Of a stretch of 64,000 nucleotides of DNA, positions 17,954 to 26,408 are shown piece by piece. The notes below the pieces were generated by a model. The model saw nothing but the letters and a program-made list of their open reading frames with translations, ran no database searches and was not told the origin of the DNA. Location of the stretch: the NCBI GenBank assembly GCA_038239145.1, contig JBBSFB010000003.1:62001-126000 (forward strand), in the 5' to 3' direction. The position numbers were made by a program, and so were the translations under genes. The stretch's first letter is position 1. The number at the start of each line of letters is the position of its first letter. This stretch comes from PALSA-610 sp038239145. GTDB taxonomy: Bacteria; Actinomycetota; Acidimicrobiia; IMCC26256; PALSA-610.

Positions 17954-18585
17954 TCATGCCGGGGCCGGGACGCCTTCGCCGAGAAATGCCGCAATCGCCT
18001 CCGTCGTGGCATCCGGAGCACTGAGGTGCGGACTGTGCCCGGTCGCCTCCAACGCAACGAAGGTGCTCGTAGGCATGACCGAGTTGACGTACTCCCCCAC
18101 GACCCTCGGCGCGATCGCGTCGTTCGTGCATTGCAACACGAGCGTCGGCGTGCGCACGCGGGGCAGGTCGGCCCGATTGTCCGAGAGGAATGTCACCCGG
18201 GCGAAGCGGCGGGCGACGTCGGGATCGGTCCGGCAGAAGCTCGCAGCCAATTCCTCACCGAGCTCCGGGCGGTCCGGATTGCCCATGATCACCGGCGCCA
18301 TCGCGCTCGACCAACCGAGGTAGTTGCTCTCGAGCGACTCGAGCAGCTCGTCGATGTCGGCGGCCGCGAATCCCCCGACGTAGCCGCCGTCGTCGATGTA
18401 CCGCGGCGACGGGCCGATGAAGACGAGCGCGCGGCGCAGATCTCAAGCACGTCGCGCACGTAGCCGTCGAAGCGGCGCTGCGAAGCGCCACATGTTCTGG
18501 TCGCAGCCGTACCCGTGCGCGAACACCATCGCTTGCCGTCGGCCCGACCGGAGACGTGCACGTTGTGCCGGTGCAGGGTGTCCAC
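17954..18585 (-). pseudogene. rsbQ: decayed RsbQ-like alpha/beta hydrolase
   Basis: The fragment order, starting at GTG 18585, is: VDTLHRHNVHVSGRADGK; a frame change to MVFAHGYGCDQNMWRFAAP; loss of the strand 4 region; DGYVRDVLEICAA; loss of the block with the nucleophile elbow; then VFIGPSPRYIDDGGYVGGF, LESLESNYLGWSSAMAPV and an intact C-terminal third (LVLQCTNDAIAPRVVGEY, LEATGHSPHLSAPD). HGYGCDQxMW and SPRYxDDGGYxGGF are hallmarks of the RsbQ/KAI2/D14 family. The catalytic Ser is deleted although the Asp and His regions survive, so it cannot be an active hydrolase. Confidence 0.85.
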
Positions 18586-18605
18586 GGGCGGAGAGTAGCT
18601 GTGGG

Positions 18606-19487
18606 CTACCCGTTCACGGGGTGGGCTGCGTGCTGCAGATCCATCTCCCACCACAAGAAGTTCGACGTCTGGCTCAGGATCTGGGTGCGGAACTGCACGT
18701 AGGGCACGTGGCCTGCACCGGGCCAGGTCTCGAGCGACGCAGTCAGGTGCAAGGCCTGGGCCGCGTTCACCGTGTTGACCGCCCACTGGTACGGGACGAG
18801 CGGATCGGCGGTTCCGTGGAACAAGAGCGTCGGCGGATCACCCGCGCTGATCGTGCTCAAGAGGTTCGCGCCGGACAACGACACCGCGGCGCGCACCCCG
18901 CTCGCGGGAGTCTCGCTGGTGGCGTACCCGACCTGGAGCGCAGTGATCGCGCCGGCCGACGAACCCCCGATGGCGATGCGGGTCGGGTCGATGCCGTACG
19001 TCGAAGCGTGGGTGCGGACGTAGCTGACTGCGGTCTGCGCGTCCTGCGTCGCTTCCCGAATCGCCTGGATGCAGGCCGCGGTCGGCGCGCCCGCGGAACA
19101 GCCGTTCGGCTCGAGCCGGTAGTTGATCGAGAAGTTGACGTAGCCCTCTTTCGCGAACGTGTTCGACTCGTCGACGAGCTCGGGCGACGTCTTGTCACCG
19201 CTGGAGAACGAGCCACCATGCACCCAGACGATTGCGGGACGGCTCGTGAACGTGTCGATCACCGGGGGTTGATACTCGTCGAGCTTCAGCGTGACGACCT
19301 GGTTCGACAGGTTCGTCGCGCTGCCGTACGTGATGTCGGAGGTCTTGACCACCGACGAGAAGACCGCGTCCCGATACCGGACCGGTGCCGCGCCCGGCGG
19401 CGCGATCTGCGCGAAGTCGCAACCGGCTCCGACGACGACGAGGGCGGCGGCGGCGGCGGCGGCGATCAGGAGTCGACTCATACGCAT
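18606..19487 (-). CDS. secreted carboxylesterase/lipase-like alpha/beta hydrolase
   Basis: About 293 residues from ATG 19487 (ATG 19481 is also possible). A signal sequence MSRLLIAAAAAAALVVVGAG precedes a Cys, giving a weak lipobox (GAGC), so it may be a lipoprotein. The esterase core has the oxyanion loop VWVHGGSFSSGD, the nucleophile elbow GGSSAGAIT, an acid in FHGTADPLVPYQ and a His in WPGAGHVPYVQ. It acts outside the cell or at its surface on an unknown ester. It is 20 bases upstream of the decayed RsbQ/RsbP genes on the same strand. Confidence 0.88.
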   Translation of the reverse strand: MRMSRLLIAAAAAAALVVVGAGCDFAQIAPPGAAPVRYRDAVFSSVVKTSDITYGSATNLSNQVVTLKLDEYQPPVIDTFTSRPAIVWVHGGSFSSGDKTSPELVDESNTFAKEGYVNFSINYRLEPNGCSAGAPTAACIQAIREATQDAQTAVSYVRTHASTYGIDPTRIAIGGSSAGAITALQVGYATSETPASGVRAAVSLSGANLLSTISAGDPPTLLFHGTADPLVPYQWAVNTVNAAQALHLTASLETWPGAGHVPYVQFRTQILSQTSNFLWWEMDLQHAAHPVNG

Positions 19488-19592
19488 GCGTGCGAGAGTA
19501 CCGGTGGTCGGGTTGATACGCACGGTGCCCGTTACGGGCGCATGACGGATGATCACGGGCGGCTCCCGGCCCGGTCGGCCCCGGCGCAGCGG

Positions 19593-20399
19593 TTATCCCG
19601 GTGCGGGCGCCGGCTGGCAGCGGGGGCACCAATACGTGGAGCGGGCGTTGCGGTCGGGCCGGGTCTCGATGGTCGCCCCGCATCGGGGACAGCTTCGCCC
19701 CGCCCGGCGGTAGACGGCCAGGCCGTCGCCGTAGGTGGCGCGCCGGCTCCGGGTGAGGTTGTTCGTGAGCTGCTTGCGGGCGGTGTCGTAGATACGAAGC
19801 CGGGTCGGTTCGTCGAGGGTGGCAACCGCCGCGAACGGGAACACCCGCTCGGCCCAGCACACCTCCGACTTGAAGACGTTGCCGATCCCGGCCGCGACCC
19901 GCTGGTCGAGGAGCGCGCCGGCCAGTTCGGTCGCCGGGTCGAGCAACCCGACGCGGGCGACCACGACGTCGAGGTCGATCCCGGCCTGGCACAGATCGGG
20001 TCCGAGCCGTTCGAGCATCCGGGCCGCGCGAGTCGAACGATCGCGTGCGTCTCCTTCCCGGCGGAGCTCGACGATCGGGGCCGAGAAGCACACGGCGCTC
20101 GTGCCGTCGTCGACGGTCACGATGACCCGGGCCGTGTGCCCGGGCCGGCGCCAACGCTCGCCGGCGCCGTAGACGTGCCAGCCGCCCGTCATCTGCATAT
20201 GCGTATGCAGAATGTGACCGTCGGCGAAACGCATGAGCAGGTGCTTGCCGTTGGCGTCGACGGACGTGATCTCGGTTCCGGGCTCGGGACCGCGCCGGCC
20301 GCGCGGGTCCCGGCGGATCTCGAGGTCGACGAGGTGCTTGCCCACGAGGGCGGCCCGCAGCTTGGCCGCGGCACGGAAGATGGTGTCGCCTTCGGGCAC
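19593..20399 (-). CDS. nei: Fpg/Nei family DNA glycosylase (endonuclease VIII-like)
   Basis: A 268-residue protein from GTG 20399 (VPEGDTIFRAAAKLRAALVG). After start removal, the catalytic Pro2-Glu3 pair is intact. The H2TH region includes ELAGALLDQRVAAGIGNVFK with the conserved Asn. The C-terminal zinc finger has CPRCGATIE and YWCPRCQ, the C-x2-C...C-x2-C pattern. PEGDTIFRAA is characteristic of actinobacterial Nei rather than MutM. It excises oxidised pyrimidines and cuts the abasic site. The reverse frame is open well upstream, but homology begins at this GTG. Confidence 0.93.
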   Translation of the reverse strand: MPEGDTIFRAAAKLRAALVGKHLVDLEIRRDPRGRRGPEPGTEITSVDANGKHLLMRFADGHILHTHMQMTGGWHVYGAGERWRRPGHTARVIVTVDDGTSAVCFSAPIVELRREGDARDRSTRAARMLERLGPDLCQAGIDLDVVVARVGLLDPATELAGALLDQRVAAGIGNVFKSEVCWAERVFPFAAVATLDEPTRLRIYDTARKQLTNNLTRSRRATYGDGLAVYRRAGRSCPRCGATIETRPDRNARSTYWCPRCQPAPAPG

Positions 20400-20496
20400 G
20401 GCACCATCGTGCCCGATGGACGCACGTGGTCCGGTGCCCGGGCGGAGGCGTGTCTTGTGACATGGGCCTCCCGGGCGATCCGGCAGAATCCCGACG

Positions 20497-21744
20497 GTGG
20501 ACCCGAATCCCACCCGATCCTGGGTCGCCCTGCTTTCGTCGGTCTTCTGCTCCTCGATCGCAGTCGCGCTGCTGACAACGGTCCTCGGCAAACAGGTCTT
20601 CGATCTCACCGGGAGCTCGCTCGACCTCGGCTTGCTCGGCCTCGCGGAGTTCGCACCCGCCGCGCTGCTGGTGTTCGTCAGCGGGACGCTCGCCGATCGG
20701 GTCGACCGCCGGAAGCTCGCGAGCGTGGGGCTGGCTGCGCAAGCGCTGACCATCGCCTGTCTGGCCTGGTACGTGGCGACGCGCCCCACGTCCACGTTGC
20801 CGATCTTCGGGCTGGTGATCGTCTTCGGCATCGCAGGCGCTTTCGCGACCCCCGCGACCCGGGCGCTCCCCGCCGACATCGTCACCGCCGAGCGACTCCC
20901 GTGGATCGTCGCCCGCCAGACCGCGACTTGGCAGATCGCTTCGATCGTCGGCCCGGTGCTGGGCGGCTTCCTCTACGTCGCCAATGTGCGCGCGCCGTAC
21001 GTCGTCGACAGCGCGCTCACGTTGGTTGCCGCGGGCCTGATCCTCCTCGTGCGCGCCGACCGCCGGGGCGCGCCCGTTGCGCGGCCGCCGGGCGGGATGC
21101 ACGAGGCGGTCGAAGGAGTGCGCTTCGTGCGCTCGCAGCCGATTCTCCTCGGCGCGATCTCGCTCGATCTCTTCGCAGTGTTGTTCGGGGGCGCGGTCGC
21201 GTTACTGCCGGCGATCGCAGAGAATCGGCTCGGGGTAGGGGCGGTCGGGCTCGGGCTGCTGCGCGCTGCGATCGGCATCGGGGCCGGGAGCGTGACGTTG
21301 TTCCTCACGATCAGGCCGGTGCGACGTCGGGTCGGGCGCACGCTCCTCGTTTCAGTGGCGGTCTTCGGCGTCGGGACGATCGCGCTCGGCGCGACCACCA
21401 GCTTTGTCGTCGCGTTCATTGCGCTCATCGCCCTGTCGGGCGCCGACTCGATCAGCGTGTTCATCCGTTCGACCCTTGTCCCGCTGATCACGCCCCGGGA
21501 GAAGCGGGGACGGGTCTTGGCGGTGGAGGCGGTGTTCATCGGCGCGTCGAACGAGCTGGGCGCGTTCGAGTCGGGAGTCGCCGGGCAAGTGTTCGGTCCG
21601 GCGGCGGCCATCGTGCTCGGAGGGGCGGCGACCCTGGCCGTCGCGGCGTTGTGGTGGAGGCTGTTCCCGGGACTCCGGGACGTCGACCGCTTCCCGGTAT
21701 GGGCCGAGCCCCCGGTCTCGGCCGAGACGGTGCCCGACCTCTGA
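20497..21744 (+). CDS. MFS transporter (MFS_3 type)
   Basis: A 415-residue protein with 10-12 hydrophobic segments and a GTG start. Signatures are TVLGKQVFDLTGSSLDLGLL, ALLVFVSGTLADRVDRRKLA (loop 2-3 motif with two Arg) and FVRSQPILLGAISLDLFAVL. The second half has GAIALLP-type helices and FIRSTLVPLITPREKRGRVL. It is the same group as the MFS gene at 11.5 kb but not a close copy. It is divergent from the nei gene with 97 bases between starts. The substrate is unknown. Confidence 0.9.
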   Translation: MDPNPTRSWVALLSSVFCSSIAVALLTTVLGKQVFDLTGSSLDLGLLGLAEFAPAALLVFVSGTLADRVDRRKLASVGLAAQALTIACLAWYVATRPTSTLPIFGLVIVFGIAGAFATPATRALPADIVTAERLPWIVARQTATWQIASIVGPVLGGFLYVANVRAPYVVDSALTLVAAGLILLVRADRRGAPVARPPGGMHEAVEGVRFVRSQPILLGAISLDLFAVLFGGAVALLPAIAENRLGVGAVGLGLLRAAIGIGAGSVTLFLTIRPVRRRVGRTLLVSVAVFGVGTIALGATTSFVVAFIALIALSGADSISVFIRSTLVPLITPREKRGRVLAVEAVFIGASNELGAFESGVAGQVFGPAAAIVLGGAATLAVAALWWRLFPGLRDVDRFPVWAEPPVSAETVPDL

Positions 21745-21832
21745 CCCCTTCAGCGACGATTCGCGATCCCGGAACGGCGGTGCACCACGGCGCAATCCCT
21801 GACCCCGACGACGCCGCGTCGAGTCGTTCCCG

Positions 21833-22423
21833 TCAGTCGGAGTGATTCGCCTCTGGTGGAGCGGCTGTCGGCGCCGTAGTCGGCGCCGGCCCGGCGACAA
21901 CCGAACGCCGGCTCGCCCGCCAGATGACCGCGCCCGCGATGACCGCGCCCGCGCCGCCGAGCCCGAGCGGTAGAGACTGCATACCGGTGAACGGGAGCAG
22001 GCCCGGCGGAACGAGGGCTCGCGTCGGGGCCCGACCCGGGGCCCGTCGGGCGAGCAACTCGGCGATGCCGGGTGTACGGCGATCGGCGCTCGGTCTGTGT
22101 GCGAACAACGCGCCGTAGACGTCGGCATCGACCGTTCCCAGCGCCACGACCCGGCACCGGCATTTCGGGTGGGCCCGGCCGCGGTCGGCCGCCCCGGCCG
22201 ACGCAAAGACCTTGTTGCGGGCGTGCCGAACGCACGCGTAGCAACCGCCGCAGGCCTGACGGCCGCGGTCGGGAACACACGTCGGGTCGCCGGCACCCCA
22301 GTCGGCGCTCAATCCGTAGAGGGCGTTCGCGGCCGCATTCGCGCCCGAGGCCAAAGGAACGACGAGTACACCGGCGCCGACGACGGTCCCGATGAACGCT
22401 CGTCGCGTGAGGAAGTGCTGCAT
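21833..22423 (-). CDS. Tat-exported Cys-rich protein with LPFTG sorting motif
   Basis: A 196-residue protein from ATG 22423. The N-terminus has a twin-arginine pattern (FLTRRAFIGTVVGAGVL) and an alanine-rich cleavage region near residue 31. A Cys cluster at 49, 58, 61, 64, 88 and 90 reads CGGCYACVRHARN and HPKCRC, suggesting a metal site or disulphide knot. Near the C-terminus LPFTG (143-147) is followed by a glycine/alanine-rich hydrophobic stretch (LPLGLGGAGAVIAGAVIW) and RASRR, a sortase signal, then an unusual 23-residue Pro/Ala/Thr tail. No sortase gene is in the window. Function unknown. Confidence 0.7.
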   Translation of the reverse strand: MQHFLTRRAFIGTVVGAGVLVVPLASGANAAANALYGLSADWGAGDPTCVPDRGRQACGGCYACVRHARNKVFASAGAADRGRAHPKCRCRVVALGTVDADVYGALFAHRPSADRRTPGIAELLARRAPGRAPTRALVPPGLLPFTGMQSLPLGLGGAGAVIAGAVIWRASRRSVVAGPAPTTAPTAAPPEANHSD

Positions 22424-22972
22424 GTGCCCCTCTGGGTGGCGCGTCTGCTCGGCTGCGGTCGGTCGGTCTCGGTTCCGGGAGCCACATCGCCTCGATGCCG
22501 GATGCCGGCGGACGACCGCGCCAACCGCGACCCGGCCCGTGACGGACACCGACGACCTTCGAAGCCGGCTTCCGCGCGATTCGTGACCGGGTTCAGCCCG
22601 GCCCGTGATCGCGTTTCCGCCGACCCGAAGGCAATCGGCATTCGTTCGTGACCGAGCCTCGGCTGTCTCGACCGGGACCGACATTCAGTTCGTGGGCGAT
22701 GTGGTTTCCGCAACCGGGAACCACCGCGTTCCCTGCGACCATCGGCCTCGAGTGCACGCGTCCGCACGGTTTGCCGGTCGTTCGGTTGCCAAATGCGACA
22801 AGAGACGCAAGGCCTTTAACACGGCGTCCGGCGCGAGACCAGAAACCATCCAGTCACTGGTGTGTGCACTGAAATCCGGCGGCCGCCCGCGTGAGCACGC
22901 GCGTGCATCGTTGATGGCACCAAGGACCGGCCGTAGTGTTTCGTCCCTGCGGATCACGATCGGAGAACAGAT
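22424..22972. other. 549-base stretch with no convincing gene
   Basis: Several short frames cross this region on both strands, but all are arginine/proline-rich with no recognisable motif. It separates the LPFTG protein gene from mscL and must hold both their promoters. I see no tRNA fold, repeat or strong terminator hairpin. Confidence 0.5.
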
Positions 22973-23386
22973 GTGCTGAAAGACTTCAAGGCGTTCCTGT
23001 TGCGCGGCAATGTGGTCGACCTTGCAGTCGCGGTCGTGATCGGTGCTGCGTTCGGTGTCGTGGTGAGTGCACTGGTCAAGGATCTGATCACCCCGATCCT
23101 GGCGATCCCCGGTAAGAGCGACTTCTCCTCCCTGCACTTCACGATCCGCCACTCGAAGTTCCTGTACGGAGACTTCATCAACGCGGTGATCTCGTTCGTC
23201 AGCATCGCAGCCGCGATCTTCTTCTTCGTCGTCAAGCCGGTGAACGCGTTGATGGCGCGCCGAAAGACCGAGCCCGACGTCGACTCCACCACCCGGGAAT
23301 GCCCCGAGTGCCTGAGCAACATCCCGTCCGCGGCCCACCGTTGCGCGTTCTGCACCGCCGAGGTCACACCCACCACCGCCGCCTGA
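22973..23386 (+). CDS. mscL: large-conductance mechanosensitive channel with C-terminal zinc-ribbon-like tail
   Basis: A 137-residue protein from GTG 22973 (an overlapping ATG at 22971 closes at once). The MscL core is clear: LKDFKAFLLRGNVVDLAVAV, IGAAFGVVVSALVKDLITPI in TM1, and FINAVISFVSIAAAIFFFVV for TM2, followed by the cytoplasmic basic cluster. Where most MscL proteins end in an amphipathic helix bundle, this one has CPECLSNIP then CAFC, a two-CxxC zinc-ribbon pattern. MscL opens on membrane tension to release solutes in hypo-osmotic shock. The stop overlaps the next gene's ATG by one base (TGATG), implying coupled translation. Confidence 0.93.
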   Translation: MLKDFKAFLLRGNVVDLAVAVVIGAAFGVVVSALVKDLITPILAIPGKSDFSSLHFTIRHSKFLYGDFINAVISFVSIAAAIFFFVVKPVNALMARRKTEPDVDSTTRECPECLSNIPSAAHRCAFCTAEVTPTTAA

Positions 23387-24105
23387 TGCCCGACCGTGCG
23401 CGTGGTTGGCCGCGCGCCGGGCAGATCGGGTTCGCCATCGTCGTCGGCCTGATCGTGGCGCTGTTCGTCGGCACGCTCACCCATCACTCGACCGCAAAGG
23501 GCACGGCGACCTCCAGCCCCTCGACGACGAGCACGCGGCCGATACGCACGCCGGTATCGGATCCGCCCGTGCCCGCGACGGGACTGGTCGCGCTCACGAT
23601 CGCGCCCGCGTCGCATCAGGACACGTACTCCCGGGAGACCGACTTCGGTGGTTGGACCGACTCGAATGGTTGCCGAAACACTCGGGCCGCGATCCTCATC
23701 CGCACGTCGCGTGTTCCCGTGACCTTCACCACCGCCCGGGGGTGCACAGTCGCGACCGGAGACTGGATCGATCCGTGGTCGGGGGCTACGACCCGGCTCG
23801 CGCGCGATTTCCAGATCGATCACACCGTCCCGCTCGGGAACGCGTGGGCCTCGGGCGCGTGGTCGTGGACCCACGCCCGTCGGGTGGCGTTCACGAACGA
23901 CCTCACGGAGGCCGATCACCTCGTAGCGATCCTTGCGCACGAGAACGAACAGAAGAGTGACGACGGCCCCGAGCAATGGCGTCCACCGGATCGTCGCGCC
24001 TGGTGCCGGTACGCGCTCGACTGGGACCACATCAAAGCGACCTGGCACCTCACGGCCACCGCGGCGGAGTGGTCGGCGCTGCGGGAGATGAGCGCTCCGT
24101 GCTGA
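23386..24105 (+). CDS. secreted or membrane-anchored HNH nuclease (DUF1524/GmrSD C-terminal type)
   Basis: A 239-residue protein. Residues 14-34 form one hydrophobic segment (IGFAIVVGLIVALFVGTL), an uncleaved anchor or signal, followed by a Ser/Thr-rich linker. The nuclease part has TDSNGCRNTRAAIL, FQIDHTVPLGNAWASGAW (the DH of the HNH site), an asparagine in RRVAFTNDLT, and DDGPEQWRPPDRRAWCRYA. This order is that of the extracellular HNH/DUF1524 family. It may degrade external DNA or act on an incoming competitor. It begins inside the mscL stop codon, so both are made from one message. Confidence 0.88.
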   Translation: MPDRARGWPRAGQIGFAIVVGLIVALFVGTLTHHSTAKGTATSSPSTTSTRPIRTPVSDPPVPATGLVALTIAPASHQDTYSRETDFGGWTDSNGCRNTRAAILIRTSRVPVTFTTARGCTVATGDWIDPWSGATTRLARDFQIDHTVPLGNAWASGAWSWTHARRVAFTNDLTEADHLVAILAHENEQKSDDGPEQWRPPDRRAWCRYALDWDHIKATWHLTATAAEWSALREMSAPC

Positions 24106-24250
24106 TTTCGTCCATTTGCTCGAGATAACCCCTCACTCTCCGCGAACTTCCATCGCGGCCGAGGGTCTTGCACGTCCCGTCCCGGATCGGACCCCGACCT
24201 ACGGCCGGTATCCTTTGCGCCCCATGTCTGCACGATTGCGTCGCTGAACG

Positions 24251-26020
24251 GTGGTCTCCGGCACGATCTCGGAACCGCGCGATCTCTACCGCTGGCAACT
24301 CGACGCGCTCGTCAGCTGGCTGCGTTGCGGGCGGCGGGGTGTCGTCGAAGCCGTGACCGGTTCGGGCAAGACCGACGTTGCGATCGCAGCCACCGCCGAC
24401 GCGCTCCGGCGCGGACGATTCGTGCTCGTGCTCGTTCCCTCGCGGGTGCTGATGGAGCAGTGGCATCGTCGTCTGAGCGAAGCCCTTCCGAACGCTCGCA
24501 TCGGACGTTTGGGTGACAGCGGCAAGGACATCCCGACGTCGTGCGACGTGCTCGTCGCAACCCGCCATTCCGCGGCCGCACACACGCCGCTCCCGCCGGG
24601 GAAGGCGGGCGGGCTCCTCATCGCCGACGAATGCCACGGCCTCGGCGGTGGGATTCTGCGCCGGGCGCTGCTCCCCCAGTACTCGGAGCGGCTCGGGCTC
24701 ACCGCGACGCTCGAACGCAGCGACGATGCGGTCACCGAACTCCTGCTCCCGTTCTTCGGTGGCATCTGTTATCGCTACGGCTTCGAGCAGGCCATCGCCG
24801 ACGGAGTGTGTGCGCGGCCACGCGTCGCCTTCGTCGGTGTTGCGTTGTCGGTCGAAGAGCGAGCCGAGTACACCGCAATCGAGCAACGACTCGTGAACGC
24901 GCGCCATCACCTGCGCGCGATCCGGGACATGCCGCTCGAGCCGTTCGGCGATTTTCTCGCCGCGGTGGCGCATCTCGCCGAGCGCGACTCAGGCGCCGAC
25001 GGGCGCGCTGCGCGCGACTATCTCGACGCCTTCTCGAAGCGCCGCCAGATCGTGGCGCAGTCGGTCGGCAAGTACGAGCTGCTCGGCAGCCTCGCGCCCG
25101 CGATCAAGGATGCCGATGGCGCGCTGGTGTTCACCGAGACAGTGCGAGCTGCGAATCACGCGATCAACCGGTTGGACCCCCTGGTGTCGATCGATCTCAT
25201 CACCGGTTCGACCGCTCGTCGCCAACGTCGCGAGATCCTGGACGACCTGCGCGTCCGCAAGCTCGATGCCGTGGCCGCGCCGCGGGTCCTCGACGAGGGC
25301 ATCGACGTTCCCGACGCGAACCTCGGCATCGTCATGAGCGCGAGCCGCACGCGGCGCCAGATGATCCAGCGTATGGGTCGCATCCTGCGCCGCAAGCGCG
25401 CCGGCGTTGCGGCACGATTCGTGATCATGTTCGCGACCGACACGTTGGAAGACCCCGCCAGCCGGATGGAGCGCGACGGATTCCTCGACGAAATCGAGCG
25501 CATCTCGGAGGCGACGGGCGTCTTCGACAGCGCGCATTTCGACGAGCTCGCCAGGTTCCTCGCCGCGCCCGGACCCGAGGTCGTCCCCGATCCCGAGCAC
25601 CTCGAGAGCTACGAACGCGCGGCTGCGGCCGTCGGCATCGCCGCCGCTGCACCTCTCGACGACACTACGGTCGGTGCACTCACTGCGGCCCTCGGGATCG
25701 AGACCGCGTACGCGCTCCTGAGCTTCGCCCGCCGCGATGTCGCGCCCGCGAGCGTCGACGCCGCGCTCCGTACCCTCGAGCCCCGGCTCCCGCAGCCCGA
25801 TGCCGCAACTCCGTACCTCTCGCTCGAGCTCGTCGAGTTGCCGCGCATCGCCAAGCCCAAGGTGGAGCCCCAGCGGTTCTCGACCGGGCACGTGCCCCTC
25901 GAGATCGAACGCATCGGCGGCCGCTGGCGGATCAGCTGCACCGGTTGCGGCAAGGCCGCGCCGCCGGTCGAGTTTCGGTGGCAGGTGTTCGATCAGACCG
26001 TGGCGTGCCGCTGCGGCTGA
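24251..26020 (+). CDS. SF2 DEAD/DEAH-box helicase, XPB/Rad25-like, with C-terminal Zn-ribbon
   Basis: A 589-residue protein from GTG 24251. The Q-tip DLYRWQLDALVSWL precedes Walker A VTGSGKT (residues 36-42). Walker B is DECH (126-129), motif III LGLTATLERSDD. The second RecA domain has LVFTETVRAANHAI, VLDEGIDVPDANLGIVMSAS and motif VI QMIQRMGRILRRKRAG. The last 30 residues carry CTGCGK and CRCG, a possible zinc site. The layout matches bacterial XPB-like repair or phage-defence-associated helicases; no defence partner is adjacent, so a role in DNA repair or RNA/DNA remodelling is a guess. Confidence 0.9.
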   Translation: MVSGTISEPRDLYRWQLDALVSWLRCGRRGVVEAVTGSGKTDVAIAATADALRRGRFVLVLVPSRVLMEQWHRRLSEALPNARIGRLGDSGKDIPTSCDVLVATRHSAAAHTPLPPGKAGGLLIADECHGLGGGILRRALLPQYSERLGLTATLERSDDAVTELLLPFFGGICYRYGFEQAIADGVCARPRVAFVGVALSVEERAEYTAIEQRLVNARHHLRAIRDMPLEPFGDFLAAVAHLAERDSGADGRAARDYLDAFSKRRQIVAQSVGKYELLGSLAPAIKDADGALVFTETVRAANHAINRLDPLVSIDLITGSTARRQRREILDDLRVRKLDAVAAPRVLDEGIDVPDANLGIVMSASRTRRQMIQRMGRILRRKRAGVAARFVIMFATDTLEDPASRMERDGFLDEIERISEATGVFDSAHFDELARFLAAPGPEVVPDPEHLESYERAAAAVGIAAAAPLDDTTVGALTAALGIETAYALLSFARRDVAPASVDAALRTLEPRLPQPDAATPYLSLELVELPRIAKPKVEPQRFSTGHVPLEIERIGGRWRISCTGCGKAAPPVEFRWQVFDQTVACRCG

Positions 26021-26054
26021 CTCGCCGATTCCGGGTGTTACCAGCTCCTCGGCA

Positions 26055-26246
26055 TCACGCTGGTGTTCGCCTCGGTCGCCGCGCCTCAGGTTGACCTGCG
26101 TAGTACGAACCGGCCTTGGAGCCGGTGGCGATGTCGGTGATCGACATGACGCCGCCCGTCTTCGGCGGCTCTTTGAAGCAGACGATGTCGTTGGTGCCGG
26201 TCGTGGAGCTGCCGACGGTCACATCGACCCAGGCATTCCGCAACAT
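26055..26246 (-). CDS. short hypothetical frame, possibly a gene fragment (63 aa)
   Basis: The first two thirds look protein-like (NAWVDVTVGSSTTGTNDIV, KTGGVMSITDIATG, KAGSYYAG), with beta-strand character. The last dozen residues turn into arginine/proline-rich text. No family is recognised. It lies alone in the 388-base gap between the helicase and the SDR gene. Given the many broken genes here it may be the end of a decayed secreted protein. Confidence 0.3.
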   Translation of the reverse strand: MLRNAWVDVTVGSSTTGTNDIVCFKEPPKTGGVMSITDIATGSKAGSYYAGQPEARRPRRTPA

Positions 26247-26408
26247 TGTTCGATGTCCCCAACGCCCGCCGCGCCGCCGCCTCTCCTACCCGCGCCGCCG
26301 CCACCCCGCCCGAAGCGCGCCCATCGATCGCTACCGCCACGCACCGATCATGGCAGAGGGTGTGACAACTACGCCCGACAACCGTGCAACATGCCTGCGA
26401 CGCGGACT

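Noticed and set aside
18396..21845. Very long open plus-strand frame antisense to and out of phase with esterase, nei and MFS genes
   Set aside because: Low-complexity arginine/glycine-rich translation with no motif; typical shadow frame in high-GC DNA, while the overlapping genes have clear family signatures.
24140..24158. Hairpin CCGCGA...TCGCGG after the HNH nuclease as terminator
   Set aside because: Only six base pairs, no U-tract; too weak to list.
24251..26020. Part of an anti-phage defence system
   Set aside because: Helicase stands alone; no nuclease, methylase or other defence partner is in the same operon. The HNH nuclease upstream is an exported protein and belongs to mscL.
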